This document shows, one piece after another, positions 27,007-33,624 of a stretch of 33,624 bases of DNA (the first letter of the stretch is position 1; each line of letters begins with the position of its first letter). The DNA is from Prochlorococcus sp. AG-355-J09. Its GTDB lineage: Bacteria > Cyanobacteriota > Cyanobacteriia > PCC-6307 > Cyanobiaceae. Under the pieces are notes generated by a model. It made no database searches. It was not told the origin of the DNA and worked only from the letters and a program-made list of their open reading frames with translations. The DNA is taken from assembly GCA_003278735.1 (NCBI GenBank), contig QCDO01000017.1:1-33624 (forward strand), given 5' to 3'. The position numbers were made by a program, and so were the translations under genes.

Positions 27007-27561
27007 ATGAAAAATCAAAAAAAACTTATTATCCTTACTGGACCCAGCGGGGTAGGCAAAGGAACAGTTGTTAAAGAAATATTAGGTAAAGAAAAAAATT
27101 TTTGGCTTTCAATATCTGCAACTACTAGAGAACCTAGAGAGGGAGAGAAGGATGGAGAAAATTATTATTTCTTAAATCAAGAAAAGTTTAAAGAAATGAT
27201 TGAACAAAACCTTTTCCTTGAATGGGCTCAATTTGCTGGAAACTACTATGGAACGCCTTTTTCTTCTGTTAATGAGAAAATAAAAAAGGGATTTACCGTA
27301 CTACTTGAAATTGAAGTAGAGGGTGCAAGGCAAATAAAAAATAAGTTTCCTAATTCACAGTCAATATTCCTACTTCCTCCGGATAAACAAGAGTTAGAGA
27401 GAAGAATAAGAAATAGAGGTACTGAAGAAGAAGAGGCAATTAAAAAAAGACTATCAAGGGCTAATTATGAGATTTCAGTATCAAATGAATTTGATTTTGC
27501 ATTAATAAATCACAATGTTGATGAAACAGCAAAAAAAATAATCAAGTTAATAAAAACTTGA
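27007..27561 (+). CDS. gmk: Guanylate kinase
   Basis: The 184-residue enzyme has the P-loop GPSGVGKGT at 12-20. The GMP-binding residues follow in SATTREPREGEKDGENYYF, then FLEWAQFAGNYYGTP and LLEIEVEGARQIK. It phosphorylates GMP to GDP. Length is normal, and it starts at ATG 27007. It is convergent with psaJ, and its stop codon (TGA 27559-27561) lies inside a strong inverted repeat that probably ends both transcripts. Confidence 0.96.
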   Translation: MKNQKKLIILTGPSGVGKGTVVKEILGKEKNFWLSISATTREPREGEKDGENYYFLNQEKFKEMIEQNLFLEWAQFAGNYYGTPFSSVNEKIKKGFTVLLEIEVEGARQIKNKFPNSQSIFLLPPDKQELERRIRNRGTEEEEAIKKRLSRANYEISVSNEFDFALINHNVDETAKKIIKLIKT

Positions 27562-27568
27562 TTATTTT
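27535..27568. terminator. Two-way rho-independent-like terminator between gmk and psaJ
   Basis: The arms AAAATAATCAAGTT (27535-27548) and AACTTGATTATTTT (27555-27568) are perfect reverse complements over 14 bp with a 6-base loop, AATAAA. The gmk stop TGA sits inside the right arm. A and T runs flank both sides, so the hairpin is symmetric and could terminate transcripts from either side. It contains only a few G-C pairs, as expected in this genome. Confidence 0.75.
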
Positions 27569-27575
27569 ATATTTA

Positions 27576-27710
27576 TCAACTCATTGGATGAAATAATAAA
27601 TCTGGGAAAAACCTATTAAATTCAATAATTATTCCAGCTGTAAGGCTTAGCCAAATTGCTGCTACCACTGGAGCTGATCTGACAAATTTTGTGTTTAGAA
27701 TTTTGAACAT
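27576..27710 (-). CDS. psaJ: Photosystem I reaction centre subunit IX
   Basis: The small gene runs from ATG 27708-27710 to TGA 27576-27578. It encodes 44 residues with a single membrane helix ([20 protein letters not shown]) and ending [10 protein letters not shown], the known layout of PsaJ. PsaJ is a small hydrophobic subunit that stabilises PsaF at the edge of photosystem I. It lies 28 bases after psaF on the same strand, the usual psaFJ order. It is too short for many gene finders but the match is convincing. Confidence 0.95.
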   Translation of the reverse strand: MFKILNTKFVRSAPVVAAIWLSLTAGIIIEFNRFFPDLLFHPMS

Positions 27711-27738
27711 TTGTTTTATGAAAGTTTTTGAAGGATGT

Positions 27739-28293
27739 TTAGCGAGGACCATTAAGTGTAATATTGTTATCTTTCTCTCTTAAATCTCCATTTCTACCTT
27801 GTTTATTAGCAAGAAGAGGCCATTGGGCTCCTTTTACAAGACATTTTCTGGCTAAGTCTAGGTCAATAATGATCTCAAGATCTGCTGGATTCTTAGTCTT
27901 TTTTGATTCAATGAGATACTCTCTTCCAGACCAACCTATAATTCCAGCAATGTAAATGAACAATACTCCGGGAATAAGCAAATCTCCTTCATGACCTCTA
28001 TTTAGAAGTGCCCCCCATGGCTCAAGAGGAGGTCCAATTATTAAATGAGGAAGACCATCATCTCCGCATGATGCTTTTCCATATCTTTCAAATCTTGCTA
28101 TGTCTTTTTGAGTAGTTGCAGAATTTGCTCTCTCAATGAATTTAGGATTTTCAGAGCATTTTGTGAGGGCTGAAGCGGTATATTCTGTGCTAGCTCTATC
28201 TGCGTTTAAGGCAGGCCCATTTGCAGCTAGAGCAATTGGAGTAATTCCGAGGAACAGAAAAACTGAGGTTATGATTGAAAAAAAGAATTTCAT
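27739..28293 (-). CDS. psaF: Photosystem I reaction centre subunit III
   Basis: The 184-residue precursor has a signal peptide ending near [11 protein letters not shown] lumenal domain follows with [12 protein letters not shown] and [17 protein letters not shown], then a membrane helix and a C-terminal tail. Conserved cysteines are in [10 protein letters not shown] and KASCGDDG. PsaF docks the soluble electron donor (plastocyanin or cytochrome c6) on the lumenal side of photosystem I. The frame can open at TTG 28302, but ATG 28293 (MKFFFSI) is the better start. psaJ follows directly. Confidence 0.96.
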   Translation of the reverse strand: MKFFFSIITSVFLFLGITPIALAANGPALNADRASTEYTASALTKCSENPKFIERANSATTQKDIARFERYGKASCGDDGLPHLIIGPPLEPWGALLNRGHEGDLLIPGVLFIYIAGIIGWSGREYLIESKKTKNPADLEIIIDLDLARKCLVKGAQWPLLANKQGRNGDLREKDNNITLNGPR

Positions 28294-28312
28294 AAGTTGC
28301 AATCTTTAATTC

Positions 28313-28318
28313 CTTATA
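28313..28318 (-). promoter_or_regulatory. Candidate -10 element of the psaFJ promoter
   Basis: Read on the - strand this is TATAAG, ending 19 bases before the psaF ATG. That would place a start site about a dozen bases before the coding region. No good -35 hexamer is seen 17 bases further up, so the assignment is weak. Confidence 0.3.
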
Positions 28319-28367
28319 GTGTGTTAAGTAAGAAATTAATATTAAAATAGAACAAGTTGAATCAAAA

Positions 28368-29438
28368 ATGTATAAAGTTTTAGCTATTGAAACAAGTTGT
28401 GATGAGACATCTGTCTCAATAGTTTCTAATATTGGCGATACTTTCAGAATACATTCAAATATAATTGCCTCTCAAATTGAAGATCATTCAAAATGGGGAG
28501 GAGTTGTGCCTGAACTTGCTGCTAGAAAGCATTTAGAATTATTACCTTTTGTTTTAGATAAGGCTCTAGAAGAAGCCAAAATTAAAATTGAGGAAGTTGA
28601 TTATATTGCTTCAACTGTAGCTCCTGGATTAGTTGGTTGTTTACGAGTTGGCTCTATAACTGCAAGATCACTTTGCATGTTACATTCAAAACCATTTTTG
28701 GGAATTCATCATTTGGAGGGGCATTTATCCTCAATTCTATTTTCAGAAAACTATCCAAAGAAATCTTTTCTTACATTACTTGTTAGCGGCGGACATACTG
28801 AATTGATAAAGGTAGATGATAGTAGGGAGATGCAAAGACTCGGGAAAAGTTTTGATGATGCTGCTGGAGAAGCCTTTGATAAAGTTGGCAGACTATTAGG
28901 TCTTAGTTATCCAGGAGGACCGGCAATTGAAAAGATTGCTAAAAATGGGGACCCAATGAAATTTAATTTACCAAAATGTAAGATCTCTGATAAAAAAGGG
29001 GGATTTCTTAAATATGATTTCTCTTTTAGTGGTTTAAAAACTGCCGTATTAAGATTAGTTGAGAGAATAAATTTGGATGGGAAAACCGTTCCAATTCCAG
29101 ACATTGCTGCAAGTTTTGAGAGAGTAGTGGCAGAGGTCTTGGTAGAGAGAACAATAAAATGCGCAGAAGATCATAGCTTGGATAATGTAGTTGTGGTTGG
29201 GGGAGTGGCTGCTAACAATACATTAAGAAAAATGATGATTAGTGAAGCTAGTAAAAAATCTATTAAAGTTCATTTAGCCCCTCTTGATCTTTGTACAGAT
29301 AATGCGGCAATGATTGGAGCGGCGGCTTTGTTCAGAATCAAATTTAAGGATCATTTAAGTTCCATTAAATTAGGTGTCACAGGAAGACTATCAATTGAGC
29401 AAGCAAATGCCCTTTATGAAGAAAACCCTCCTTTCTAA
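28368..29438 (+). CDS. tsaD: tRNA threonylcarbamoyladenosine biosynthesis protein TsaD
   Basis: The 356-residue protein belongs to the Kae1/TsaD/YgjD family. It has ETSCDETSVSIV at the N-terminus, metal-binding His115 and His119 in HHLEGHLSSIL, LLVSGGHTEL, and DLCTDNAAMIGAAAL at the C-terminus. It transfers threonylcarbamoyl to A37 of tRNAs that read ANN codons. It starts at ATG 28368 and is divergent from psaF across about 74 bases. The next gene, an hli, begins 5 bases after its stop, so it may be co-transcribed. Confidence 0.96.
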   Translation: MYKVLAIETSCDETSVSIVSNIGDTFRIHSNIIASQIEDHSKWGGVVPELAARKHLELLPFVLDKALEEAKIKIEEVDYIASTVAPGLVGCLRVGSITARSLCMLHSKPFLGIHHLEGHLSSILFSENYPKKSFLTLLVSGGHTELIKVDDSREMQRLGKSFDDAAGEAFDKVGRLLGLSYPGGPAIEKIAKNGDPMKFNLPKCKISDKKGGFLKYDFSFSGLKTAVLRLVERINLDGKTVPIPDIAASFERVVAEVLVERTIKCAEDHSLDNVVVVGGVAANNTLRKMMISEASKKSIKVHLAPLDLCTDNAAMIGAAALFRIKFKDHLSSIKLGVTGRLSIEQANALYEENPPF

Positions 29439-29443
29439 TTTCA

Positions 29444-29620
29444 ATGAACAAACAACCTAAAATCGAGATTAAAGAGACAAAAAACTTCGTTGATAAAAAG
29501 GAATTGAATTTGTGGAAAAGAGGTTTTACCCCTCAAGCTGAAATATGGAATGGAAGGATGGCAACTGTTGGTATAGGAATTATTTTTATAATTATTGCTT
29601 TAATAAGCCAGTTTTCTTAA
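29444..29620 (+). CDS. hli: High-light-inducible protein (Hli, single-helix chlorophyll-binding family)
   Basis: The 58-residue frame starts at ATG 29444 and ends at TAA 29618-29620. It carries the generic Hli chlorophyll-binding motif AEIWNGRMATVGIGIIFII at residues 32-50, with the conserved Glu, Asn and Arg, ahead of one hydrophobic helix. The first 29 residues are charged (KIEIKETKNFVDKKELNLWK). Hli proteins protect photosystems under light stress and are numerous in high-light Prochlorococcus. The ATG is only 5 bases after tsaD, an unusual arrangement for an hli. Confidence 0.93.
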   Translation: MNKQPKIEIKETKNFVDKKELNLWKRGFTPQAEIWNGRMATVGIGIIFIIIALISQFS

Positions 29621-29666
29621 TAGAAATAAAATTAATTTTCTTAAAACTATTTTTGAAAGAATTTTT

Positions 29667-29712
29667 AAAAATACTCTTTTTCAGCGGATGAATTAAATTA
29701 AAAAGTATTTTT
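29667..29712 (+). terminator. Possible terminator downstream of hli
   Basis: The arms aaaaatactcttttt (29667-29681) and aaaaagtattttt (29700-29712) pair with one bulged C and are followed by T-rich sequence (ttt at 29713-29715). The loop is 18 bases. It lies 47 bases after the hli stop and 71 bases before the next gene. With few G-C pairs it is only a fair candidate. Confidence 0.45.
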
Positions 29713-29782
29713 TTTATTGGACTAGAGATAAGATTATTGATTTAATCAAAATAACGAATGTTTTTATTATTTATAATTTTAT

Positions 29783-30979
29783 ATGACGCCTGAAAGGCTT
29801 GGATTACTTTGGGGGATAACTGTATTTGCAGGTGCTTGCGCTCGATTACTTTCTTCTTTTACAGGATTCCCAAGTGTTGTTATTTTATTGCTTTCTGGAT
29901 TATTAATTGGAAGATCAGGATTGGGACTTGTTGAGCCTTTAGATCTCGGGCAAGGGCTTGAAACTATTGTGGGGCTTTTGGTCTGTTTGGTTCTTTTTGA
30001 AGGGGGATTAAATTTAAAACTGCCTGAGGGGAATGTAAGAAATACTGTTTTAAAAATTTCTTTGGTAAGACTTTTTATTTCATTATGTGCTGGAATTTTC
30101 ATTGCTCATTGGCTGGCTGGCCTCTCATGGCAAGTCGCAGGAATATATAGTGCCATAGTTCTAGCTACTGGACCAACAGTTGTCTCTCCATTAGTGGAAC
30201 AAATAAAATTAGCTTCCCCACTCTCGGAAGTTTTAAAAGCTGAGGGATTGCTGCTTGAACCAATTGGTGCAGTACTAGCATTACTGCTTTTAGAATTGAC
30301 TTTAGGGGACCTTCGTGGGATTAACGATGTATTTATAGCATTAATGCAAAGATTAGGGGGAGGAGTTTTAATCGGATTAAGTGCAGGATGGTTACTATCA
30401 GAAATTTTAAAAAAAATAAAAAATGAAGCCTCATTTGGTATAGAGCTTCAAGTTACCCTTGGATTTATTTTCCTTGTATATGGAATTTGCGAATATTTTT
30501 TACCAGAATCAGGCTTGCCGGCTTCAGTCTCGGCAGGTTTTATTGTAGGCAAAAGGGAAGTTATAGATAAGGAGAGATTGGATAATCTAATAGGTGAATT
30601 AGCTCAATTAGCAATAACAGTTCTTTTCCCTCTTTTGGCCGCTGACGTTTCTTGGGGTGAATTAAGTCCTCTAGGCTGGGGAGGGGTTGTTTGCGTTTTT
30701 ATGTTGATGATAATAGTTCGCCCTATCTCTATTTGGATAGCAACTATGGGGAAAGATTTGAACTTAAAAGAAAAAATATTTTTAGCCTGGTTAGCCCCAA
30801 GAGGTATTGTTACTGCAGCTGTAGCTTCTCTTTTTTCTATCAGATTAGAGCAGGCTGGTATCCTTGGGGCTGGCCGTCTACAAGGTTTAGTTTTTCTTAC
30901 TATTTTGATGACAGTAGGAATACAAGGACTTTCAGCTAAACCTTTGGTAAATAGACTTAAATTAGGCAAAAAAAAATAA
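29783..30979 (+). CDS. Sodium/proton antiporter-like membrane protein (CPA family, NhaP-like)
   Basis: The 398-residue protein has about ten to twelve membrane segments and is organised like monovalent cation/proton antiporters. The early LFEGGLNL (near 71-78), the unwound-helix ATGPTVVSPL (128-137) and the later EGLLLEPIGAVLAL (154-167) are at the positions of the CPA antiporter core motifs. The CPA1 Asn-Asp pair is replaced by Glu159-Pro160 here. The late SVSAGFIVGKREV and WLAPRGIVTAAVASL blocks are normal. It probably exchanges Na+ or K+ for H+ across the plasma membrane, but the ion is not certain. It stands alone between hli and gltX. Confidence 0.88.
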   Translation: MTPERLGLLWGITVFAGACARLLSSFTGFPSVVILLLSGLLIGRSGLGLVEPLDLGQGLETIVGLLVCLVLFEGGLNLKLPEGNVRNTVLKISLVRLFISLCAGIFIAHWLAGLSWQVAGIYSAIVLATGPTVVSPLVEQIKLASPLSEVLKAEGLLLEPIGAVLALLLLELTLGDLRGINDVFIALMQRLGGGVLIGLSAGWLLSEILKKIKNEASFGIELQVTLGFIFLVYGICEYFLPESGLPASVSAGFIVGKREVIDKERLDNLIGELAQLAITVLFPLLAADVSWGELSPLGWGGVVCVFMLMIIVRPISIWIATMGKDLNLKEKIFLAWLAPRGIVTAAVASLFSIRLEQAGILGAGRLQGLVFLTILMTVGIQGLSAKPLVNRLKLGKKK

Positions 30980-30990
30980 TTTTTAACTGA

Positions 30991-32421
30991 TTAAAGACAC
31001 CTTTCAATTCGAGTTCTATCAGTTTTACTCTCTGCGAAAAGCTCCCAACTTTGAATTAAATCTGGCCCACTGAGAGATCCAAAAAAGGCTACTCTTAATG
31101 ATTTCATTAATATCCCTTTTTTAATATTATGTTTTTTTGAGATTTCGTTAATTATTTCTTTGGCTTTCTCTTTATTTAGTTTTATAGTATCTTGCTCAAT
31201 TAAATGATTTAAGATTAGTTTTAAAGATAATTTGCTTTCCCGGTTTTCCAGAAAATCTTGACCTTCTTTTTGAATTGTAGGTATTAAGAAAAATGGTTTT
31301 GATTGATCAATTGAATCTTTTAAAAGAGTCATAGAGTCTCTAATCAAAATTGCTAATTTATTAGCCCATTCTTGAGATGGTGGCTCCCAACCATTGTCAT
31401 CCCAGTATTTTCTTATGATCTCAATTAACTTTATTGATTCCATATTTTTTATATATTGAGAATTAATCCAGTTGAGTTTTTCCCAACTAAATTTGGCTCC
31501 AGCTTTATTTATTTCTGATAAGTCAAAAATTTCAGATATCTCTTCAAGTGAAAGTATTTCTCTGTCGGCAGATTTTGGAGACCAACCTAAAAATGCCATA
31601 TAGTTTGAAAGGGCCTCAGGTAAATATCCCATTTCTCTAAATTCGTCGATAGAAGTAACGCAATCTCTCTTAGATAATTTTTTCCCTTCGCTATTTAGTA
31701 TTAAAGGTGTATGCGAAAAAGTTGGCAAATTGAAATTTAATGCTTTATAAATCAATATTTGTTTTGCAGTGTTCGAGATATGGTCTTCACCCCTTACAAC
31801 GTTAGTAATATTCATGAAATTATCATCAACTACTACTGCAAGATTATATAAAGGATCACCAATCTCATATCCCTTAGCCCTTCTTGATAAAACTAAATCA
31901 CCACCCAAATCCTTTCCTTGCCATTTTATTTCTCCTCTTATCTGATCTACCCATTTAATATCAATTTTTTCATCAATTTTAAATCTTATTACTGAAGTCC
32001 GCCCTTGGGATATGAATGTTTCTATTTTTTCTTTTGAAAGATCTCTGTGTCTATTATCATGCTTTGGAGGTAATCCTTTCTTTTTCTGTTCTTCTCTTAA
32101 TTCAGATATTTCATTTTCTGATGTAAAGCACCTATATGCAGCTCCACATTCCAATAGTTTTTTGATATAACTTTTGTGAATCGAAATTCGGTCACTTTGC
32201 TTTATAGGTTCTTCATCCCATGTAAGTCCAAGCCATTTCAAGCCCTCTAATATATTTTTTGTATATTCAGATTTAGATCGAAGAAAATCTGTATCTTCTA
32301 TTCTGATAAGAAATTTTCCACCTATTTTTTGTGCATACAACCAATTAAATAGTGCTGTTCGTGCTGTCCCAATATGAAATAAACCCGTTGGACTCGGGGC
32401 TAGTCTTAAACGTTTTTCCAA
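30991..32421 (-). CDS. gltX: Glutamyl-tRNA synthetase
   Basis: The 476-residue class I synthetase begins MEKRLRLAPSPTG and has the HIGH-type motif HIGT (16-19) and the KMSKS-type motif KLSKR (248-252). The C-terminal anticodon-binding region is present in full. It charges tRNA-Glu; that tRNA also feeds tetrapyrrole synthesis through glutamyl-tRNA reductase. The start is TTG 32419-32421, just before the conserved beginning; no ATG is available. It ends the - strand translation cluster and lies 17 bases after tRNA-Asp. It is convergent with the antiporter gene, 11 bases apart. Confidence 0.96.
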   Translation of the reverse strand: MEKRLRLAPSPTGLFHIGTARTALFNWLYAQKIGGKFLIRIEDTDFLRSKSEYTKNILEGLKWLGLTWDEEPIKQSDRISIHKSYIKKLLECGAAYRCFTSENEISELREEQKKKGLPPKHDNRHRDLSKEKIETFISQGRTSVIRFKIDEKIDIKWVDQIRGEIKWQGKDLGGDLVLSRRAKGYEIGDPLYNLAVVVDDNFMNITNVVRGEDHISNTAKQILIYKALNFNLPTFSHTPLILNSEGKKLSKRDCVTSIDEFREMGYLPEALSNYMAFLGWSPKSADREILSLEEISEIFDLSEINKAGAKFSWEKLNWINSQYIKNMESIKLIEIIRKYWDDNGWEPPSQEWANKLAILIRDSMTLLKDSIDQSKPFFLIPTIQKEGQDFLENRESKLSLKLILNHLIEQDTIKLNKEKAKEIINEISKKHNIKKGILMKSLRVAFFGSLSGPDLIQSWELFAESKTDRTRIERCL

Positions 32422-32438
32422 ATTTCTTTTAGAAAAAA

Positions 32439-32512
32439 CGGGACCGACGGGATTCGAACCCGCAACTTCCGCCGTGACAGGGCGGTGCTCTAACCAGTTG
32501 AACTACGGTCCC
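32439..32512 (-). tRNA. trnD: tRNA-Asp (GTC)
   Basis: This 74-base gene folds into a full cloverleaf. Acceptor arms GGGACCG and CGGTCCC pair with discriminator G. The D-arm GTTC...GAGC, anticodon arm CCGCC-CTGTCAC-GGCGG and T-arm GCGGG-TTCGAAT-CCCGT are all intact. The anticodon is GTC, reading Asp. CCA is not encoded. It lies between the hyper-conserved protein gene and gltX. Confidence 0.97.
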
Positions 32513-32661
32513 ATAGTTTTGTTCTAAGTTTATTTAGAACTTCATTCTTAAAATTATCAGATCATAATACTTAATTTATGGGGTTGTAATAAAAAAAATT
32601 CATTAATTTGAGGATTTACAGAAATAATTAGTTTTTTAACTGCCTTAGTGTAAACAACTAT

Positions 32662-32856
32662 TTATTTTTGAGGTCTAAAACCAGCAGGTTCTATCAACCT
32701 AACTTGATTGCCTCTAGCAGTAAATTCTCTGCCTTGGTCACTTTGTACGACAACTCTTCCACCAGACTTAACTCTGATAACTCTTGCACGAACCCATCCT
32801 AAAGCTGCTGATTCGAGGACTTTAACTACGTCCCCAGGTTGAAGATCTAACTCCAT
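32662..32856 (-). CDS. Hyper-conserved protein (Hcp) of marine picocyanobacteria
   Basis: The 64-residue basic protein (MELDLQPGDVVKVLESAALG, then WVRARVIRVKSGGRVVVQSD) has the strand pattern of a small SH3/KOW-like beta barrel. That fold is common among ribosome-associated factors. I recall this protein as nearly invariant across Prochlorococcus and marine Synechococcus and reported as linked to ribosomal proteins; its exact role is open. It lies between tRNA-Asp and tRNA-Trp in a run from rplS to gltX, all on the - strand, and is transcribed from ATG 32854-32856. Coding bases look less AT-biased than its neighbours. Confidence 0.88.
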   Translation of the reverse strand: MELDLQPGDVVKVLESAALGWVRARVIRVKSGGRVVVQSDQGREFTARGNQVRLIEPAGFRPQK

Positions 32857-32891
32857 CTTATGAAAAAATGATTTACATAATGTTGATCAAA

Positions 32892-32964
32892 CGCGTCGTG
32901 GAGGACTTGAACCCCCGACATCAGGTTTTGGAGACCTGCGTTCTACCAACTGAACTAACGACGC
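32892..32964 (-). tRNA. trnW: tRNA-Trp (CCA)
   Basis: This 73-base gene folds as a cloverleaf. Acceptor arms GCGTCGT and ACGACGC pair with discriminator G. The D-arm is GTTC...GAAC, the anticodon arm CAGGT-CTCCAAA-ACCTG and the T-arm GGGGG-TTCAAGT-CCTCC, whose G-T pair is tolerated. The anticodon is CCA, reading Trp. It lies between rplS and the hyper-conserved protein gene. Confidence 0.96.
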
Positions 32965-33017
32965 ATTTAAATGATTATAAGCGTCTTTGTGACCAATAAG
33001 TTGATTAATTTACAACT

Positions 33018-33497
33018 TTATCGATCAAAGCGTTGTTTTACGCGAGTAGCTTTTCCTACTCTATCTCTCAGATAGAATAACTTAGCTCTTCTTACTTTAC
33101 CTCTACGTTCAACTTTTAGAGAGGCAACCTGTGGACTATGTAGCATAAATACTCTTTCAACACCTATACCCTGAAAAATTCTTCTAACTGTAATAGTCTG
33201 GTTAATTCCTCCATGTCTTTTTGCTATAACAACGCCTTCATAAGGTTGGACTCTTTCTTTATTACCTTCTGTAATTTTCACTCCAACTTTAACAGTGTCC
33301 CCAACATATATTTCAGGTAATTCTTTTTTTAATTGTTCGTTCTCAAATTCCTTAATAAGATTGGTTGCGCTTAAGGTTTGAGTAGTCTCAGAAACGGTAT
33401 TTTTTTCTTTTTGTTCAACTGCTACATCAACTGATGCGTCAGCTTTAATACCGGTTTCTAAATCCTTCTCTTGTTTCTCTTTGGCCATTTTGGTCAT
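33018..33497 (-). CDS. rplS: 50S ribosomal protein L19
   Basis: The L19 core begins near residue 46 ([20 protein letters not shown]) and continues with the family motifs [26 protein letters not shown] and [19 protein letters not shown]. An N-terminal acidic and Lys-rich extension of about 45 residues precedes it, longer than in E. coli L19, which has no such segment. L19 sits at the 30S-50S interface. The frame opens at ATG 33497 (MTKMAKE); ATG 33488 gives MAKEKQEK and is equally likely. tRNA-Trp follows 53 bases downstream. Confidence 0.95.
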   Translation of the reverse strand: MTKMAKEKQEKDLETGIKADASVDVAVEQKEKNTVSETTQTLSATNLIKEFENEQLKKELPEIYVGDTVKVGVKITEGNKERVQPYEGVVIAKRHGGINQTITVRRIFQGIGVERVFMLHSPQVASLKVERRGKVRRAKLFYLRDRVGKATRVKQRFDR

Positions 33498-33520
33498 TAT
33501 TATCCTACAAGTTCTATATC

Positions 33521-33624
33521 TTAACCTTTTGACTCGCCTTTAGTAACCTTTTTGGTAAATGAAATTGTTTTTGAAAACATTTGGAATCCTGTGACGAGCA
33601 TCCATAAAACTCCAAGGGAATTCA
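33521..33624 (-). CDS. C-terminal end of an unknown membrane protein (partial)
   Basis: The window ends inside a - strand frame whose TAA stop is at 33521-33523. The 33 visible residues include a hydrophobic segment ([16 protein letters not shown]) followed by a basic tail ([16 protein letters not shown]), like the end of a membrane protein with a cytosolic C-terminus. It lies 23 bases upstream of the rplS start on the same strand. The other two - strand frames contain early stops or look non-coding. I cannot name the family. Confidence 0.55.
   Translation of the reverse strand, partial: NSLGVLWMLVTGFQMFSKTISFTKKVTKGESKG

Noticed and set aside
29779..30102. 107-residue frame antisense to the antiporter gene
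   Set aside because: It is a shadow of the antiporter coding sequence, rich in Pro, Ser and Lys, with no family resemblance.
1..33624. Genomic island, prophage or mobile element
   Set aside because: No integrase, transposase, terminal repeats or base-composition break was visible. The two tRNA genes are intact, with no duplicated 3' ends nearby that would mark attachment sites.
1..33624. CRISPR array or other regularly spaced repeats
   Set aside because: The only tandem repeat is in frame within groEL, and no spaced repeats of 25-40 bases were seen.

Overview
This window looks like the chromosome of a high-light-adapted Prochlorococcus (marine picocyanobacterium). It is strongly AT-rich, has very short intergenic gaps, several TTG or GTG starts and many overlapping gene ends. 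It carries oxygenic photosynthesis genes (petA, petC, psaF, psaJ), a single-helix high-light-inducible protein (Hli), and a 64-residue basic protein lying between tRNA-Asp and tRNA-Trp, which I recognise as the hyper-conserved protein of marine picocyanobacteria. No transposase, integrase, phage gene or CRISPR array was seen, so this reads as core genome rather than a genomic island.

Layout. (1) 1-5281: the end of an unknown gene, a DUF2232 membrane protein, a CobT-like protein (UPF0284) and an orphan binding-protein-like putative lipoprotein on the + strand. These face an aldo/keto reductase with a C-terminal ferredoxin-like domain on the - strand. Riboflavin synthase (+) and a cyanobacterial AbrB-like regulator (-) follow. 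(2) 5379-12969: the aa3-type cytochrome c oxidase operon ctaC-ctaD-ctaE (-) is divergent from the heme A pathway genes ctaA-ctaB (+). An ABC-2 type exporter pair and a small hypothetical gene follow on the + strand. (3) 12973-18307: groEL without groES, a 59-residue membrane-protein gene, fabG, ispD, an LD-carboxypeptidase (family S66) and a UbiA-type prenyltransferase. (4) 18412-24863: ppx, then a - strand run petC-petA-lgt-cobM-(RodZ-like HTH protein), and tatC convergent with a DUF3067 gene. (5) 24944-29782: an 86-residue unknown membrane protein, an NFACT/RqcH-like protein, gmk, psaF-psaJ, tsaD and an hli gene. (6) 29783-33624: a Na+/H+ antiporter-like membrane protein, then a - strand translation cluster: unknown membrane protein, rplS, tRNA-Trp, the hyper-conserved protein, tRNA-Asp and gltX.

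How the genes work together. The window supplies the terminal respiratory oxidase with its heme A synthesis, two cytochrome b6f subunits plus the Tat translocase that would export the Rieske protein, two photosystem I subunits, and a translation cluster in which a ribosomal protein, two tRNAs and an aminoacyl-tRNA synthetase surround the hyper-conserved protein. The best non-coding signal is a perfect 14-bp inverted repeat that includes the gmk stop codon and looks like a two-way terminator between gmk and psaJ.

No stretch over about 300 bases lacks a gene. The longest gap, 8414-8627, is the divergent ctaC/ctaA promoter region, in which I see no clear operator. I did not find a convincing new multi-gene system. 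The best leads are small uncharacterised genes: the 59-residue gene at 14826, the 86-residue gene at 24944, the orphan lipoprotein with its facing Fe-S reductase, and the hyper-conserved protein in its tRNA context.
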